Under the pieces are notes generated by a model, which was not told the origin of the DNA, made no database searches, and saw only the letters and a program-made list of their open reading frames with translations. Below, in pieces: positions 54,663-64,000 of a stretch of 64,000 bases of DNA. The stretch comes from Acipenser ruthenus (taxonomy: Eukaryota > Chordata > Actinopteri > Acipenseriformes > Acipenseridae), in contig NW_026708843.1 of NCBI RefSeq assembly GCF_902713425.1, forward strand, positions 197,083 through 261,082, written 5' to 3'. Made by a program: the position numbers and the translations under genes. Numbering within the stretch: the stretch's first letter is position 1; the number at the start of each line of letters is the position of its first letter.

Positions 54663-54754
54663 CCTTCGATTGAAAATAAAACTGTATTTGATCGATATTT
54701 ATATGTTAGAGTTTCCTTGTTTATCATTGTTCTAACAGGCAAGGCCGAACAAAG

Positions 54755-55349
54755 GGCTAGAAACTCACACTAGCCCTGCTGCTGCTGCTGCACCCAGTCC
54801 TGGGGTTCAGAGCTCCCCTCAATGAAGTCTAGTATTATTATTATTAATATTGAAATGATCAGGAGCCAGGAGTTTGAGCAGGGTTAGAAACTCACACTAG
54901 CCCTGCTGCTGCTGCACCCAGTCCTGGGGTTCAGAGCTCCCCTCAATGAAGTCTATTATTATTATTATTAATATTGAAATGATCAGGAGCCAGGAGTTTG
55001 AGCAGGGTTACAAACTCACACTAGCCCTGATGCTGCTGCTGCACCCAGTCCTGGGGTTCAGAGCTCCCCTCAATGAAGTCTAGTATTATTATTATTAATA
55101 TTGAAATGATCAGGAGCCAGGAGTTTGAGCAGGGTTAGAAACTCACACTAGCCCAGCTGCTGCTGCTGCTGCTGCACCCAGTCCTGGGGTTCAGAGCTCC
55201 CCTCAATGAAGTCTAGTATTATTATTATTATTATTATTAATATTGAAATGATCAGGAGCCAGGAGTTTGAGCAGGGTTAGAAACACACACTAGCCCTGCT
55301 GCTGCTGCTGCACCCAGTCCTGGGGTTCAGAGCTCCCCTCAATGAAGTC

Positions 55350-55398
<49 letters not shown>

Positions 55399-55868
55399 AT
55401 TGCAATGATCAGGAACCAGGCGTTTGAGCAGGGTTAGAAACTCACACTAGCCCTGCTGCTGCTGCTGCACCCAGTCCTGGGGTTCAGAGCTCCCCTCAAT
55501 GAAGTCTAGTATTATTATTATTAATATTGAAATGATCAGGAGCCAGGAGTTTGAGCAGGGTTAGAAACTCACACTAGCCCTGCTGCTGCTGCACCCAGTC
55601 CTGGGGTTCAGAGCTCACCTCAATGAAGTCTAGTATTATCATTATTAATATTGAAATGATCAGGAGCCAGGAGTTTGAGCAGGGTTAGAAACTCACACTA
55701 GCCCTGCTGCTGCTGCTGCTGCTGCTGCTGCACCCAGTCCTGGGGTTCAGAGCTCACCTCAATGAAGTCTAGTATTATCATTATTAATATTGAAATGATC
55801 AGGAGCCAGGAGTTTGAGCAGGGTTAGAAACTCACACTAGCCCTGCTGCTGCTGCTGCACCCAGTCCC
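54755..55868. repeat. Compound minisatellite, about nine units of 120-166 bp
   Basis: Each unit holds 'GAAACTCACACTAGCCC', a (GCT)2-8 run, 'CACCCAGTCCTGGGGTTCAG', an (ATT)3-15 run and 'GAAATGATCAGGAGCCAGG'. The two inner microsatellites vary independently between units. Confidence 0.95.
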
Positions 55869-56195
55869 GTCTCTATAGCGTACACATTTATCATTTTACA
55901 CACAAATGAGATACAGATCGGTTACCTCACACTCCAAACTGTTACTTGTTAAAATTAACTGTTTTTCTCCAAACCACCATATTTCACAGCACCCGTTTAA
56001 ATGTAGAAACGATGTGAGCCCCGTGTGTGTGTAAGATAAGCTTCACGAGATTGCATCTGTCCGTTGAGTTAAGTGGTTACGACACGTACTGATATGTACT
56101 GTGCTGCCATGGTCAGTCTTATTATACAGAATTACATGTGTTTGATGGATCAAAGCACAAGAGTAATTAGTCTATCTATCTATCTATCTATATCT
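55869..56195. other. Gene-free stretch
   Basis: No exon or repeat supported. A (TATC)n run starts at 56172. Confidence 0.45.
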
Positions 56196-56199
56196 ATAT

Positions 56200-56510
56200 A
56201 TATGGTCTGCTGGTTTTCATTCCAACTGAGCTCTTAATTACTGAACTAGACCCTTCATTGAACTGATACATTTGTTTAATTAGACATTTTTTAAAATTGT
56301 TTTCAGCTCGTAAACTGTTACAGATTTCCAGTTTCATATAAAATGTTATCACTTACTTGATATCTGCAACTGTTTAAGAGCTGAAAACAAGTAAAAAAGT
56401 GTAAATTAAGCAAATGATCAGTTCAATGAAGGGTTCAGTTAAGTGATTGAGAGCTCAGTTGGAATGGAAACCAGCAGACACAGGATCGGGGTTGGGAAGC
56501 ATTGATATAG
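56200..56510. mobile_element. Foldback / MITE-like element
   Basis: 'GTCTGCTGGTTTTCATTCCA' with 'ACTGAGCTCTTAATTACT' on the left is mirrored by 'TGAGAGCTCAGTTGGAATGG' with 'AAACCAGCAGAC' on the right. The 3' edge 'GGATCGGGGTTGGGAAGCAT' is typical of a palindromic repeat common in vertebrates. No ORF. Confidence 0.75.
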
Positions 56511-56525
56511 AGGCCACACTTTATG

Positions 56526-56527
<2 letters not shown>

Positions 56528-56571
<44 letters not shown>
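56528..56571. repeat. (GATA)n microsatellite
   Basis: About 11 units. The facing (TATC)n at 56172-56192 makes these an inverted pair around the foldback element. Confidence 0.93.
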
Positions 56572-56572
<1 letters not shown>

Positions 56573-56573
<1 letters not shown>

Positions 56574-57020
56574 GGGATGAAAATAAGACTCCTGTTGCAT
56601 AGCAGTTTTACCCAGTCCAGGTATTACTAGTGTGGAGTAGCTGTGCAGGCAGCAGCTACCAGGCCAGGCAGCAGTGTGGAGTAGTGGTTAAGGCTCTGGA
56701 CTCTTGACCGGAGGGTTGTGGGTTCAATCCCAGGTGGGGGACACTGCTGCTATACCCTTGAGCAAGGTACTTTACCTAGATTGCTCCAGTAAAAACCCAA
56801 CTGTATAAATGGGTAATTGTATGTAAAAATAATGTGATATCTTGTAACAATTGTAAGTCGCCCTGGATAAGGACGTCTGCTAAGAAACAAATAATAATAC
56901 CAGCTTGATCAGCCCCCAGTGTGTCTAGGTAACAAGCTCAGGTGTGTCTTATTATTAAACTCAAAATAGAACCAGGAATGGGTGAAACTGCTGTGCAATA
57001 GGAATCTTATTTCCACCCCT
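56573..57020 (-). mobile_element. Foldback MITE (as at 49683), interrupted by a SINE
   Basis: 'GGGATGAAAATAAGACTCCT' at the left and 'AGGAATCTTATTTCCACCCC' at the right are the two ends. The interior 'CAGCTTGATCAGCCCCCAGT' is reverse-oriented relative to the other copies. The SINE at 56667-56899 sits inside. Confidence 0.78.
56667..56899 (+). mobile_element. SINE family A nested in the foldback MITE
   Basis: Full-length copy, younger than its host element. Confidence 0.92.
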
Positions 57021-57027
57021 CTATCTA

Positions 57028-57135
57028 TATAAATGTGACACAGGAGTCCGTTCAGCCCGTCAGCACTCGTCCGGTTCTGAGCAGCTGATTGATCACAGAA
57101 CTTTGTCGAGTTGGGTTTTCCTGTAGGTCACCTCT
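57028..57135 (-). mobile_element. Old CR1/L2-type LINE tail
   Basis: 'GTTCAGCCCGTCAGCACTCG' and 'GCTGATTGATCACAGAAC' correspond with many changes to 38050-38110. Low similarity. Confidence 0.45.
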
Positions 57136-57548
57136 ACACCTGCGCACTGCAAACCACTTTATCACAGTTTTTATTTATTTATTTATTTATTGATTTATTG
57201 ATTGATTGATATTGTTAGATGTAATACGTTTCTAGATCAATGTCATCACAGGCTGGTTAGTCCTGATAACTCACCGCGTTCCTCGGAGTGATATCTCGAC
57301 GTGGGGTCAGTTTTGAAACGTGCCCCCCAGCCCCAGATACAAATCTCCCCCTGGCTCTGAAACACAGAAGTGGTCTATTGCTGAAGATCGCTGGCTTCTG
57401 ATATGTCTGTGCAATGCTGCTGAACAGTTATTTCACTCACGTGAAGATGATCAGCAAAAATTCTCAACAGAAACAGGTACATTCATACAGTGAAAAACTC
57501 AATGTAAAAAGAGGAACCTGAGTGTCTCCCCTGGTAAATGTGTAAATA

Positions 57549-57549
<1 letters not shown>

Positions 57550-57600
<51 letters not shown>

Positions 57601-57610
57601 AATAATAATT
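57550..57610. repeat. (ATT)n microsatellite
   Basis: About 17 ATT units turning into (AAT)n. Confidence 0.93.
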
Positions 57611-57712
57611 TGACTTACAGTTAAAAAATATCACAGTTCAAAGTAGCACTTTACAAATGATCCCATTATAAAATATCACATTACAGAATATCACAATATT
57701 ATTATTATTTAT

Positions 57713-57949
57713 TTCTTAGCAGACGCCCTTATCCAGGGCTACTTACAATTGTTACAAGATATTTCACATTATACAGATATCACATTATTTTTACATACAA
57801 TTACCCATTTATACAGTTGGTTTTTTACTGAAGCAATCTAGGTAAAGTACCTTGCTCAAGGGTACAGCAGCAGTGTCCCCATCTGGGATTGAACCCATGA
57901 CCCTCCGGTCAAGAGTCCAGAGCCCTAACCACTACTCCACACTGCTGCC
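57713..57949 (-). mobile_element. SINE family A
   Basis: Full-length with a short duplication near the tail. Confidence 0.92.
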
Positions 57950-58184
57950 ACCTTACAGATCAGCGCGGTTATAAAGTCTAGTAAAATCATTAGCAGATAA
58001 GATCAAATTCAGATGTGCTTACATGAGTAAAGTCCAGTAAGAGCACGCAGTGAGTACGATGAATGGATGAGAACGATTTCAAATAAGAACAATTACAAAA
58101 AACATGAGCACAGTTACCTATAAGAGTAAAATCAAGAACCAGATTCATGAAGTAGATATAATTAAGAGCAGTAGTAGAATACAG

Positions 58185-58583
<399 letters not shown>

Positions 58584-58880
58584 GACTTATATGCAAAAAA
58601 AAATAAAAAATAAAAAATACAGGGGTACAAATATTCACAAGGAGAATATAAATTCTCTGACACCGCTATGTAGAGAAACTGAATTAGGCAGGTTTTACTG
58701 TAGTCAAATAAGAAAAAAAAATGTTCTTACTACAAACCCTGTAAAGTGTTTTATAGTAATGTTCAAACTATTAATTATGATTAAACTTGTCGAGGATTTC
58801 TGTACGATAATGTGGCGTGATTAACAGGGCGTGTCGTGTCACAGAGAACATTGACTTCTTTGGTCGTGGCTCTTGGCAGA
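58584..58880. other. Region 5' of the lectin promoter
   Basis: A-rich, no feature supported. Confidence 0.45.
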
Positions 58881-58885
58881 AGGGC

Positions 58886-59023
58886 AGATAGGGCGGATAA
58901 GGGCGGGTAGGGGCGGGTAGGGACGGGTAGGGGCAGTTTGAGAGTTCCTCATTATTTAGGATATAAAGGGGTCGAGGATCTGGGAGGGAGAACCAGACAG
59001 CTGGACACGACTTCTCCTGTCAG
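58886..59023 (+). promoter_or_regulatory. Lectin gene promoter and untranslated exon 1
   Basis: Tandem GGGCGGGTA-like units (58888-58935) could bind Sp1/KLF factors. 'AGATAGGGCGGATAAGG' in the same block holds two GATA-like cores. A TATA box 'GATATAAAGG' lies at 58960-58969. Transcription would start about 25-30 bases downstream, and exon 1 ends GTCAG|GTAAGA at 59023. Confidence 0.65.
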
Positions 59024-59187
59024 GTAAGAATCCTTTACTTCACCTCTCTAAGCCGTCGTATTGAACAAAACCGCTCGGGAAATCTTACACACCTTTCCAT
59101 TCGCTACACGGCTCTGAAATGCGTTTTCTTTTACAGAATTCAATAACTTTTGAGTAGCGATCGTTGCTTTTCCTATCAATATCAGCC

Positions 59188-59541
59188 TACAGCTCTGCTT
59201 AAAAGTTTTGCATCGTCACCCTATAGAATGAACTCATTTTGCTTTATAAAGTCGAATGCAACCTGCTGAATAATGTTGCCTTTGAATTACACACAGCTTT
59301 GTAGTTTTGCATATACTTAACAGAACGACTGAAAATAGAACAATCTGGCATTTGGAAATCTAACATGAAATACTACTGTACTACTATTATGACTTTTTTT
59401 CTTTGTGATATCATTTTGTAGTTTATTTGATCACATGATGTTAAATAAATACATTGTGTTCATATAGTTTAAAAGAAAAATAACCAAAGATGTCTCAATC
59501 CTAAAATTCTAGGTGATGCAAAACTTTTGGCCAGAGCTGTA
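59188..59541 (-). mobile_element. Tc1-like MITE, complete copy in lectin intron 1
   Basis: The ends are 'TACAGCTCTGCTTAAAAGTT' and 'AACTTTTGGCCAGAGCTGTA', 354 bp, reverse-oriented relative to 54313. No transposase frame. Confidence 0.82.
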
Positions 59542-60002
59542 GTTTCCTCAAGCAATCTCTCAAAGCTAATCAGAATTGTAGCACTGACGTTTATCAGCAT
59601 ACATTTCATTCACTAACAGCTGCTAAAAAAAAATGACCATTAATAAAAATTCTCCTTTGTGCTTTAATCAGGAGTCTTAAAAAACTTCTAAAAAATCTCC
59701 TGCGTTTGACCGCGTGTGGCTCCGTGTTCCTTTTCTCTCACTATTTGAAATGAATTGCATTTGTCCCCAGTTAAAGTCTCCAATTCATTTAGATCATCGC
59801 TAAGCTGTCTATTGTGATAAGATTTCCAGTTCCAGTGGTTTGGTTTCATATGCACAGCAATTTAAAACTACAGCAGCAATGGGCTGTTCTGATGCATGGG
59901 CACACTGCTGTGTTTCTGGTGCAGTCTGACCTGTTCGTATCCGTGTTTTATTGCAGCCCATCAATATTCTGTGTCTATTGATTCCGGATCTGTTTGACCA
60001 AG

Positions 60003-60060
60003 ATGAAGAGTCTTTTTCTCCTGGTGCTGCTCTGCAGTGCTGAGCTGATCTCCTCTTTTG
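60003..60060 (+). CDS. Lectin exon 2, signal peptide
   Basis: 58 coding nt. '[19 protein letters not shown]' is a classic signal sequence. The exon starts at 59957 after TTGCAG and ends TTTTG|GTAAGA in phase 1. Confidence 0.82.
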
Positions 60061-60104
60061 GTAAGATTATCACGGGGCAGGGTCTGATTGTATTCATATA
60101 CACT

Positions 60105-60147
<43 letters not shown>

Positions 60148-61484
60148 ATAGACAGAGAGATATAGAGACACACACACACACAGAAGCAGAGACAGAGAGA
60201 CAGAGATATAGAGAGACACACACACACACACAGAAGCAGAGACAGAGAGACAGAGAGACACAGACACACACAGACACGGAGACATAAAGACACAGAGTCT
60301 CACACACACACACAGACACACACACACAAAGAGACACAGGCATAGACACTCACATACAGACACACACACATATAGACAGCGACACACACACACACACAGA
60401 CACAGACACAGACACATACACACACACATAGACACCGATACACATAAACACACACACACACACATCAGTAAACACACTCGTTTAGTAGTAAGGTACACTT
60501 TCTCTTACAGTATAGAGGTACACACACATTCATATACATCAGTTGTTTCATTGACATAGTATGGCAGTTTATATTGCTGGGATGGGGGATGGATGATGTC
60601 ACTGACAGGCTGGTTTATATTGCTGGGATGGGGGGTGGATGATGTCACTGACAGGCTGGTTTATATTGCTGGGATGGGGGTGGATGATGTCACTGACAGG
60701 CTGGTTTATATTGCTGGGATGGGGGGTGGATGATGTCACTGACAGGCTGGTTTATATTGCTGGGATGGGGGGTGGATGATGTCACTGACAGGCTGGTTTA
60801 TATTGCTGGGATGGGGGGTGGATGATGTCACTGACAGGCTGGTTTATATTGCTGGGATGGGGGATGGATGATGTCACTGACAGGCTGGTTTATATTGCTG
60901 GGATGGGGGGTGGATGATGTCACTGACAGGCTGGTTTATATTGCTGGGATGGGGGGTGGATGATGTCACTGACAGGCTGGTTTATATTGCTGGGATGGGG
61001 GATGGATGATGTCACTGACAGGCTGGTTTATATTGCTGGGATGGGGGGTGGATGATGTCACTGACAGGCTTGTCTTTGTGTGTGTCTCTCTGTCTCTCCT
61101 CCAGCTGTTCCTGCAAATGTGGAAGTGCATGCAGATTCTGCAGCGCATGCAAATTGTGCAGCGGATGCAGATTCTGCAGCGCATGCAAATTGTGCAGTGC
61201 ATGCAGATTGTGCAGCGCATGCAGATTGTGCAGTGGATGCAGATTGTGCTGCGCATGCAGATTCTGCAGAGCATGCAGATTGTGCAGCAGATGCAGATTC
61301 TGCAGAGCATGCAGATTGTACACCAAATGCAGATTGTGCAGCAGATGTGGAAGTCAAGGACTGGGGTGCCTACTGCAACGCTACCTTCCCAGGGCTGTGT
61401 GAGACTCAGTCTTACTCTGATGGATGCCATAGATACACATTCCACAGACATGCCGTTAGCTTCTCTTGTGCTGAGGTACCAATG

Positions 61485-61549
<65 letters not shown>

Positions 61550-63245
61550 GTAGAAGTAGTAGTAGTAGTAATATTAATTAGTCACTTCCAATAGGAGCTC
61601 GTTTGTTTGACGTCTCATCCTGAAGGACGGAGCACAAGGAGGTTCAGTGACTTGCTCAGGGTCACACACACACAGGGAGTCAGTGGCTGCTGCAGAGTCA
61701 CTTCCAATAGGAGCTCGTTTGTTTGACGTCTCATCCGCGTGTGCTATACTTTAGGCTGCAGTGTTTCAGATGCACGATTTCCGTGAAACGTACCCATTGC
61801 CCTTTGTGTAATATGCCCTTGTGTGAAAATTCTGAACAAATAGTAGTTTATATACAGCAATGGCCAAAAGATTAGAATCATCATCACTCTATAGAATTAA
61901 CTCATTCTGCTTAGTAAAGTTCAATGAAACCTGTTGAATAATGTTACCTTTCAAAATCTAACATAAGATACTACTGCACTACTTTTATGGCTTCTGGTAG
62001 AGTTTTGTTCAGTTTTCGAATGTATAACATCGATATTGAAACTCCTGCTCAAGGCTTGTACACATACCCACACACACACACACACCCACACACACAGATA
62101 CACAGAGACATAGAGACACACACAGAGACACATAGATCCGCATAGATACACACACACACAGACACAGACACACACAGACACACACACACACACAGACACA
62201 GAAACCGATATTGAAGCTCCTGTTGCTTCTCTTCTCTCCTCAGATCCACTGTCAGCATAGTCACTGTGGCCACCTGGCTTCTGTTAACAATCATTGCATT
62301 AACCATGCCCTCACCTGCTTGAGTGTTCAGTGCAACCATGCGCTTACAACGTGGATAGGAGGCCAAATGACATGCAGGGTGAGAATAAACTACCTCTCTA
62401 TCTGTCTGTCTGCGTCTGTCTGTCTGTCTGTCTCTCTTTGACTCAGTTTGCCTGTGTGTCTGTCTGTGTGTTTCTCTCTGTCTGTGTGTCTCTTTCTGTC
62501 TGTGTATCTCTCTCTCTCTGTCTGTGTGTCTCTCTCTGTCAGTCTGTGTGACACTGTGTTAAATTGCTATATCTGTGTGAAAGACGACTAATGAGTTCAG
62601 GAGCTGCTCTTCAGGTCTTGCTGCGCTGCCGTTGACATGCAGTACAGTATGTAACCCAGGCAGGGTCTCTATAGAAGAAACAGCACCATCTAGTGATCTG
62701 CAAAAGCACTGCACTCGATAGTGCTAGCCACTGGTACAGTGTTTTTATTTATATTTATTTTATCCCAGGCGACTCACACAGACGTCACAGAGCAGCACAG
62801 ACAGGGTTACAATGCAAGATTCATATTTAAACAGAGTGCGGTTTACAGACAGTGCAGATAATAATAACACTGCTAGAATACAATATGAACCAGGAGGCAA
62901 CAAGTTAGGATCACAGCGAGTTAGATCTACAGTGACAGATTAGCAGTGCAATAGTGCAAGGATAGCGCATCAGCTGAGGATCCAGTGACGAGGTGCTGAG
63001 GTGAGGAGAGTCCAGTGCAGAGCAGGAGGGGCGGATCCAGAAATCTACAAGCCTAAACAGGGGGATGTTGAGGAGGCTGGGAGAGATGGAGGACAGCACT
63101 GGCTGCACTCTTTGAGTAAGACTGTTTCTCTGTCTTGTTTCTCAGGGGTTTCAGTGGACTGACGGCTCCTGCTGGAGATACCAGAACTGGTATTACGGTT
63201 GTCCAAGAAGCTGTGGCGGTTCATGTGTGGTACTTAACTGGGGAG
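60003..63245 (+). CDS. Secreted C-type lectin, major-basic-protein-like (3' end outside window)
   Basis: Coding exons: 60003-60060 (signal peptide), 61105-61475, 62244-62378 and 63146-63245. Phases 1, 0, 0, 1 all fit. The 221 codons seen encode a hydrophobic signal peptide (residues 1-19), a 12-copy hexapeptide repeat (28-99) and a C-type lectin-like domain from about 105 on. CTLD landmarks are 'GCHRYTF', 'CGHLASV', 'TWIGG', 'FQWTDGS', 'YQNW' and 'CVVLNWG'. 'FQWTDGSCW' and the spacing around 'WIGG' resemble eosinophil major basic protein (PRG2/PRG3: FQWVDGSRW) more than ladderlectin. The usual Ca-binding EPN/QPD motif is not seen. The domain is rich in His (about 10) and Cys (about 14), where mammalian MBP is rich in Arg. 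The last exon ('W.D..C....FVC' type) was not found before the window end. It probably acts outside the cell or in granules. Confidence 0.8.
60102..60465. repeat. (CA)n / (GACA)n array in lectin intron 2
   Basis: About 360 bp of CA with GAGA and GACA steps. A block of about 60 bp containing 'CAGAAGCAGAGACAGAGAGA' is repeated. Confidence 0.94.
60560..61070. repeat. 46-bp minisatellite in lectin intron 2
   Basis: About 11 units of 'GGCTGGTTTATATTGCTGGG' plus 'TGGATGATGTCACTGACA', differing mainly in the G-run length and a GGA/GGT change. It ends 35 bp before the next exon. Confidence 0.95.
61105..61475 (+). CDS. Lectin exon 3, hexapeptide repeat and start of CTLD
   Basis: 371 nt. Twelve 18-bp units at 61128-61343 encode [His/Asp/Asn]-Ala-[Asp/Asn]-[Cys/Ser]-Ala-x, bracketed by 'NVEV' and 'DVEV'. 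The first CTLD part follows ('[14 protein letters not shown]', '[10 protein letters not shown]'). Acceptor CTCCAG|, donor GAG|GTACCA. Confidence 0.82.
61488..61570. repeat. (ATT)n then (AGT)n microsatellite
   Basis: About 21 ATT units, then AGTAGTAGT. Confidence 0.94.
61576..61738 (-). mobile_element. Fragment of the tandem SINE-B body repeat
   Basis: About one and a half of the 115-bp units found at 52401-53210 ('CACTTCCAATAGGAGCTCGT', 'TTGACGTCTCATCCTGAAGG'). No SINE head or tail is present. Confidence 0.85.
61851..62015 (-). mobile_element. Tc1-like MITE fragment in lectin intron
   Basis: 'TACAGCAATGGCCAAAAGAT', 'AATTAACTCATTCTGCTTAG' and 'CAAAATCTAACATAAGATAC' match the left half of 59188-59541. 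A CA/GACA run follows (62066-62200). Confidence 0.72.
62244..62378 (+). CDS. Lectin exon 4, middle of CTLD
   Basis: 135 nt, phase 0 on both sides. It encodes '[20 protein letters not shown]' and on to '[11 protein letters not shown]'. Seven His and six Cys in 45 residues is exceptional for a CTLD. Confidence 0.85.
62400..62555. repeat. (TGTC)n / (TCTG)n repeat
   Basis: Imperfect CTGT/TCTC repeats following exon 4. Confidence 0.85.
62740..63110 (-). mobile_element. Degenerate LINE/SINE 3' tail
   Basis: 'CAATGCAAGATTCATATTTA' and 'GTTTACAGACAGTGCAGATA' are the reverse complement of the element at 36220-36350 and 7968-8330, here with a longer body. Confidence 0.55.
63146..63245 (+). CDS. Lectin exon 5, CTLD core
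   Basis: 100 nt, acceptor CTCAG|, donor GGAG|GTGAGG in phase 1. It encodes '[15 protein letters not shown]' and 'CVVLNWG'. Confidence 0.85.
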
Positions 63246-63273
63246 GTGAGGAATTATTATTATAATAATAATA

Positions 63274-63306
<33 letters not shown>

Positions 63307-63308
63307 TA

Positions 63309-63756
63309 TCAGACGCCCTTATCCAGGGTGGCTTACAATTGTTACAAGATATTGCATTATTTTGACATACAATTCCCCATTTATACAGTTGGGTTTTACT
63401 GGAGCAATTTAGGAGGCTGTGTGGTCCAGTGGTTAAAAAAAGGGCTTATAACCAGAAAGTCCCCGGTTCAAATCCCACCTCAGCCACTGACTCATTGTGT
63501 GACCCTGAGCGAGTCACTTCACCTCCTTTTGCTCCGTCTTTCGGGTGAGACGTAGTTGTAAGTGACTCTGCAGCTGATGCATAGTTCACACACCCTAGTC
63601 TCTGTAAGTCGCATTGGATAAAGGCGTCTGCTAAATAAACTAATAATAATAATAATAATAATAATAGGTAAAGTATCTTGCTCAAGGGTACAGCAGCAAT
63701 GTCCCCCCACCTGGGATTGAACCCACAACCCTCCAGTCAAGAGTCCAGAGCCCTAA
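63309..63756 (-). mobile_element. SINE family A split by a SINE family B
   Basis: Tail and body at 63309-63412, head part at 63667-63756. Together they make one family A copy with the family B insert between them. Confidence 0.9.
63414..63666 (+). mobile_element. SINE family B nested in SINE family A
   Basis: Complete copy, head 'AGGCTGTGTGGTCCAGTGG' to tail and (TAA)n. It broke family A within 'CAATCTAGGTAAAG'. Confidence 0.92.
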
Positions 63757-63778
63757 TTGGAAGGAGTTATAAATGTTG

Positions 63779-63780
<2 letters not shown>

Positions 63781-63856
<76 letters not shown>
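63781..63856. repeat. (AT)n microsatellite
   Basis: About 37 AT units. Confidence 0.95.
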
Positions 63857-63858
<2 letters not shown>

Positions 63859-64000
63859 AAGCTGTATTTTTTAAGTGTCAGCACGTGATTACACACACAC
63901 ACACACACGGAAAAGTAAATGCAGACAGTATTCTATTAAGCTAAAATTAGCGGTACAATGTTCTTTGAGATCCAAAAAAAAAAAGAACTCAACGCAATTA

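Overview
The window looks like nuclear DNA of a non-teleost ray-finned fish, with sturgeon or paddlefish as the best guess. The evidence is a fish-type TRIM (finTRIM) gene pair, tandem-finger zinc-finger genes with N-terminal IKEE motifs, very dense tRNA-derived SINEs whose tail matches LINE 3' ends (GTAAGTCGCCCTGGATAAGG), and many (ATT)n, (AT)n and (CA)n tracts. The species call is an inference from repeat style, not from a marker gene. No virus-derived or LTR element was recognised.

Layout. 0-2.4 kb: LINE and SINE debris. 2.4-16.5 kb: two tandem finTRIM genes. TRIM-A (2576-5237) has lost its B-box exon and is probably broken. TRIM-B (8551-16316) is intact as six coding exons (543 aa) and carries a 3.2-kb intronic minisatellite. 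16.5-29 kb: repeats only, including a large inverted repeat (arms about 890 bp, 24279-26756) with two SINEs in one arm, plus a tRNA-Ala(CGC) gene at 27715. 29.5-31.2 kb: a two-exon GPR15-like chemoattractant-type receptor with its intron inside the DRY motif. 31.3-38 kb: CA arrays, a 40-bp minisatellite, SINEs and LINE tails. 38.4-52.3 kb: three tandem C2H2 zinc-finger genes (ZNF-1, -2, -3). Each is preceded 1.6-2.7 kb upstream by a related short first exon carrying an ACTACAAYTCCCAGA motif of ZNF143/THAP11 type. 52.3-58.9 kb: tandem-amplified SINE pieces, MITEs and a compound minisatellite. 58.9-64 kb: the 5' part of a secreted C-type lectin that resembles eosinophil major basic protein (PRG2/PRG3), with an unusual 12-copy hexapeptide repeat. 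Its last exon lies outside the window.

The protein genes are all of kinds that turn over fast and act in immunity or genome defence: finTRIM, GPR15-like, KRAB-less ZNF cluster, granule-type lectin. Nothing in the sequence shows that they act in one pathway. The most striking theme is that several transposon families here (a Tc1-like MITE, a foldback MITE, a tRNA-SINE) carry internal tandem arrays at more than one locus.
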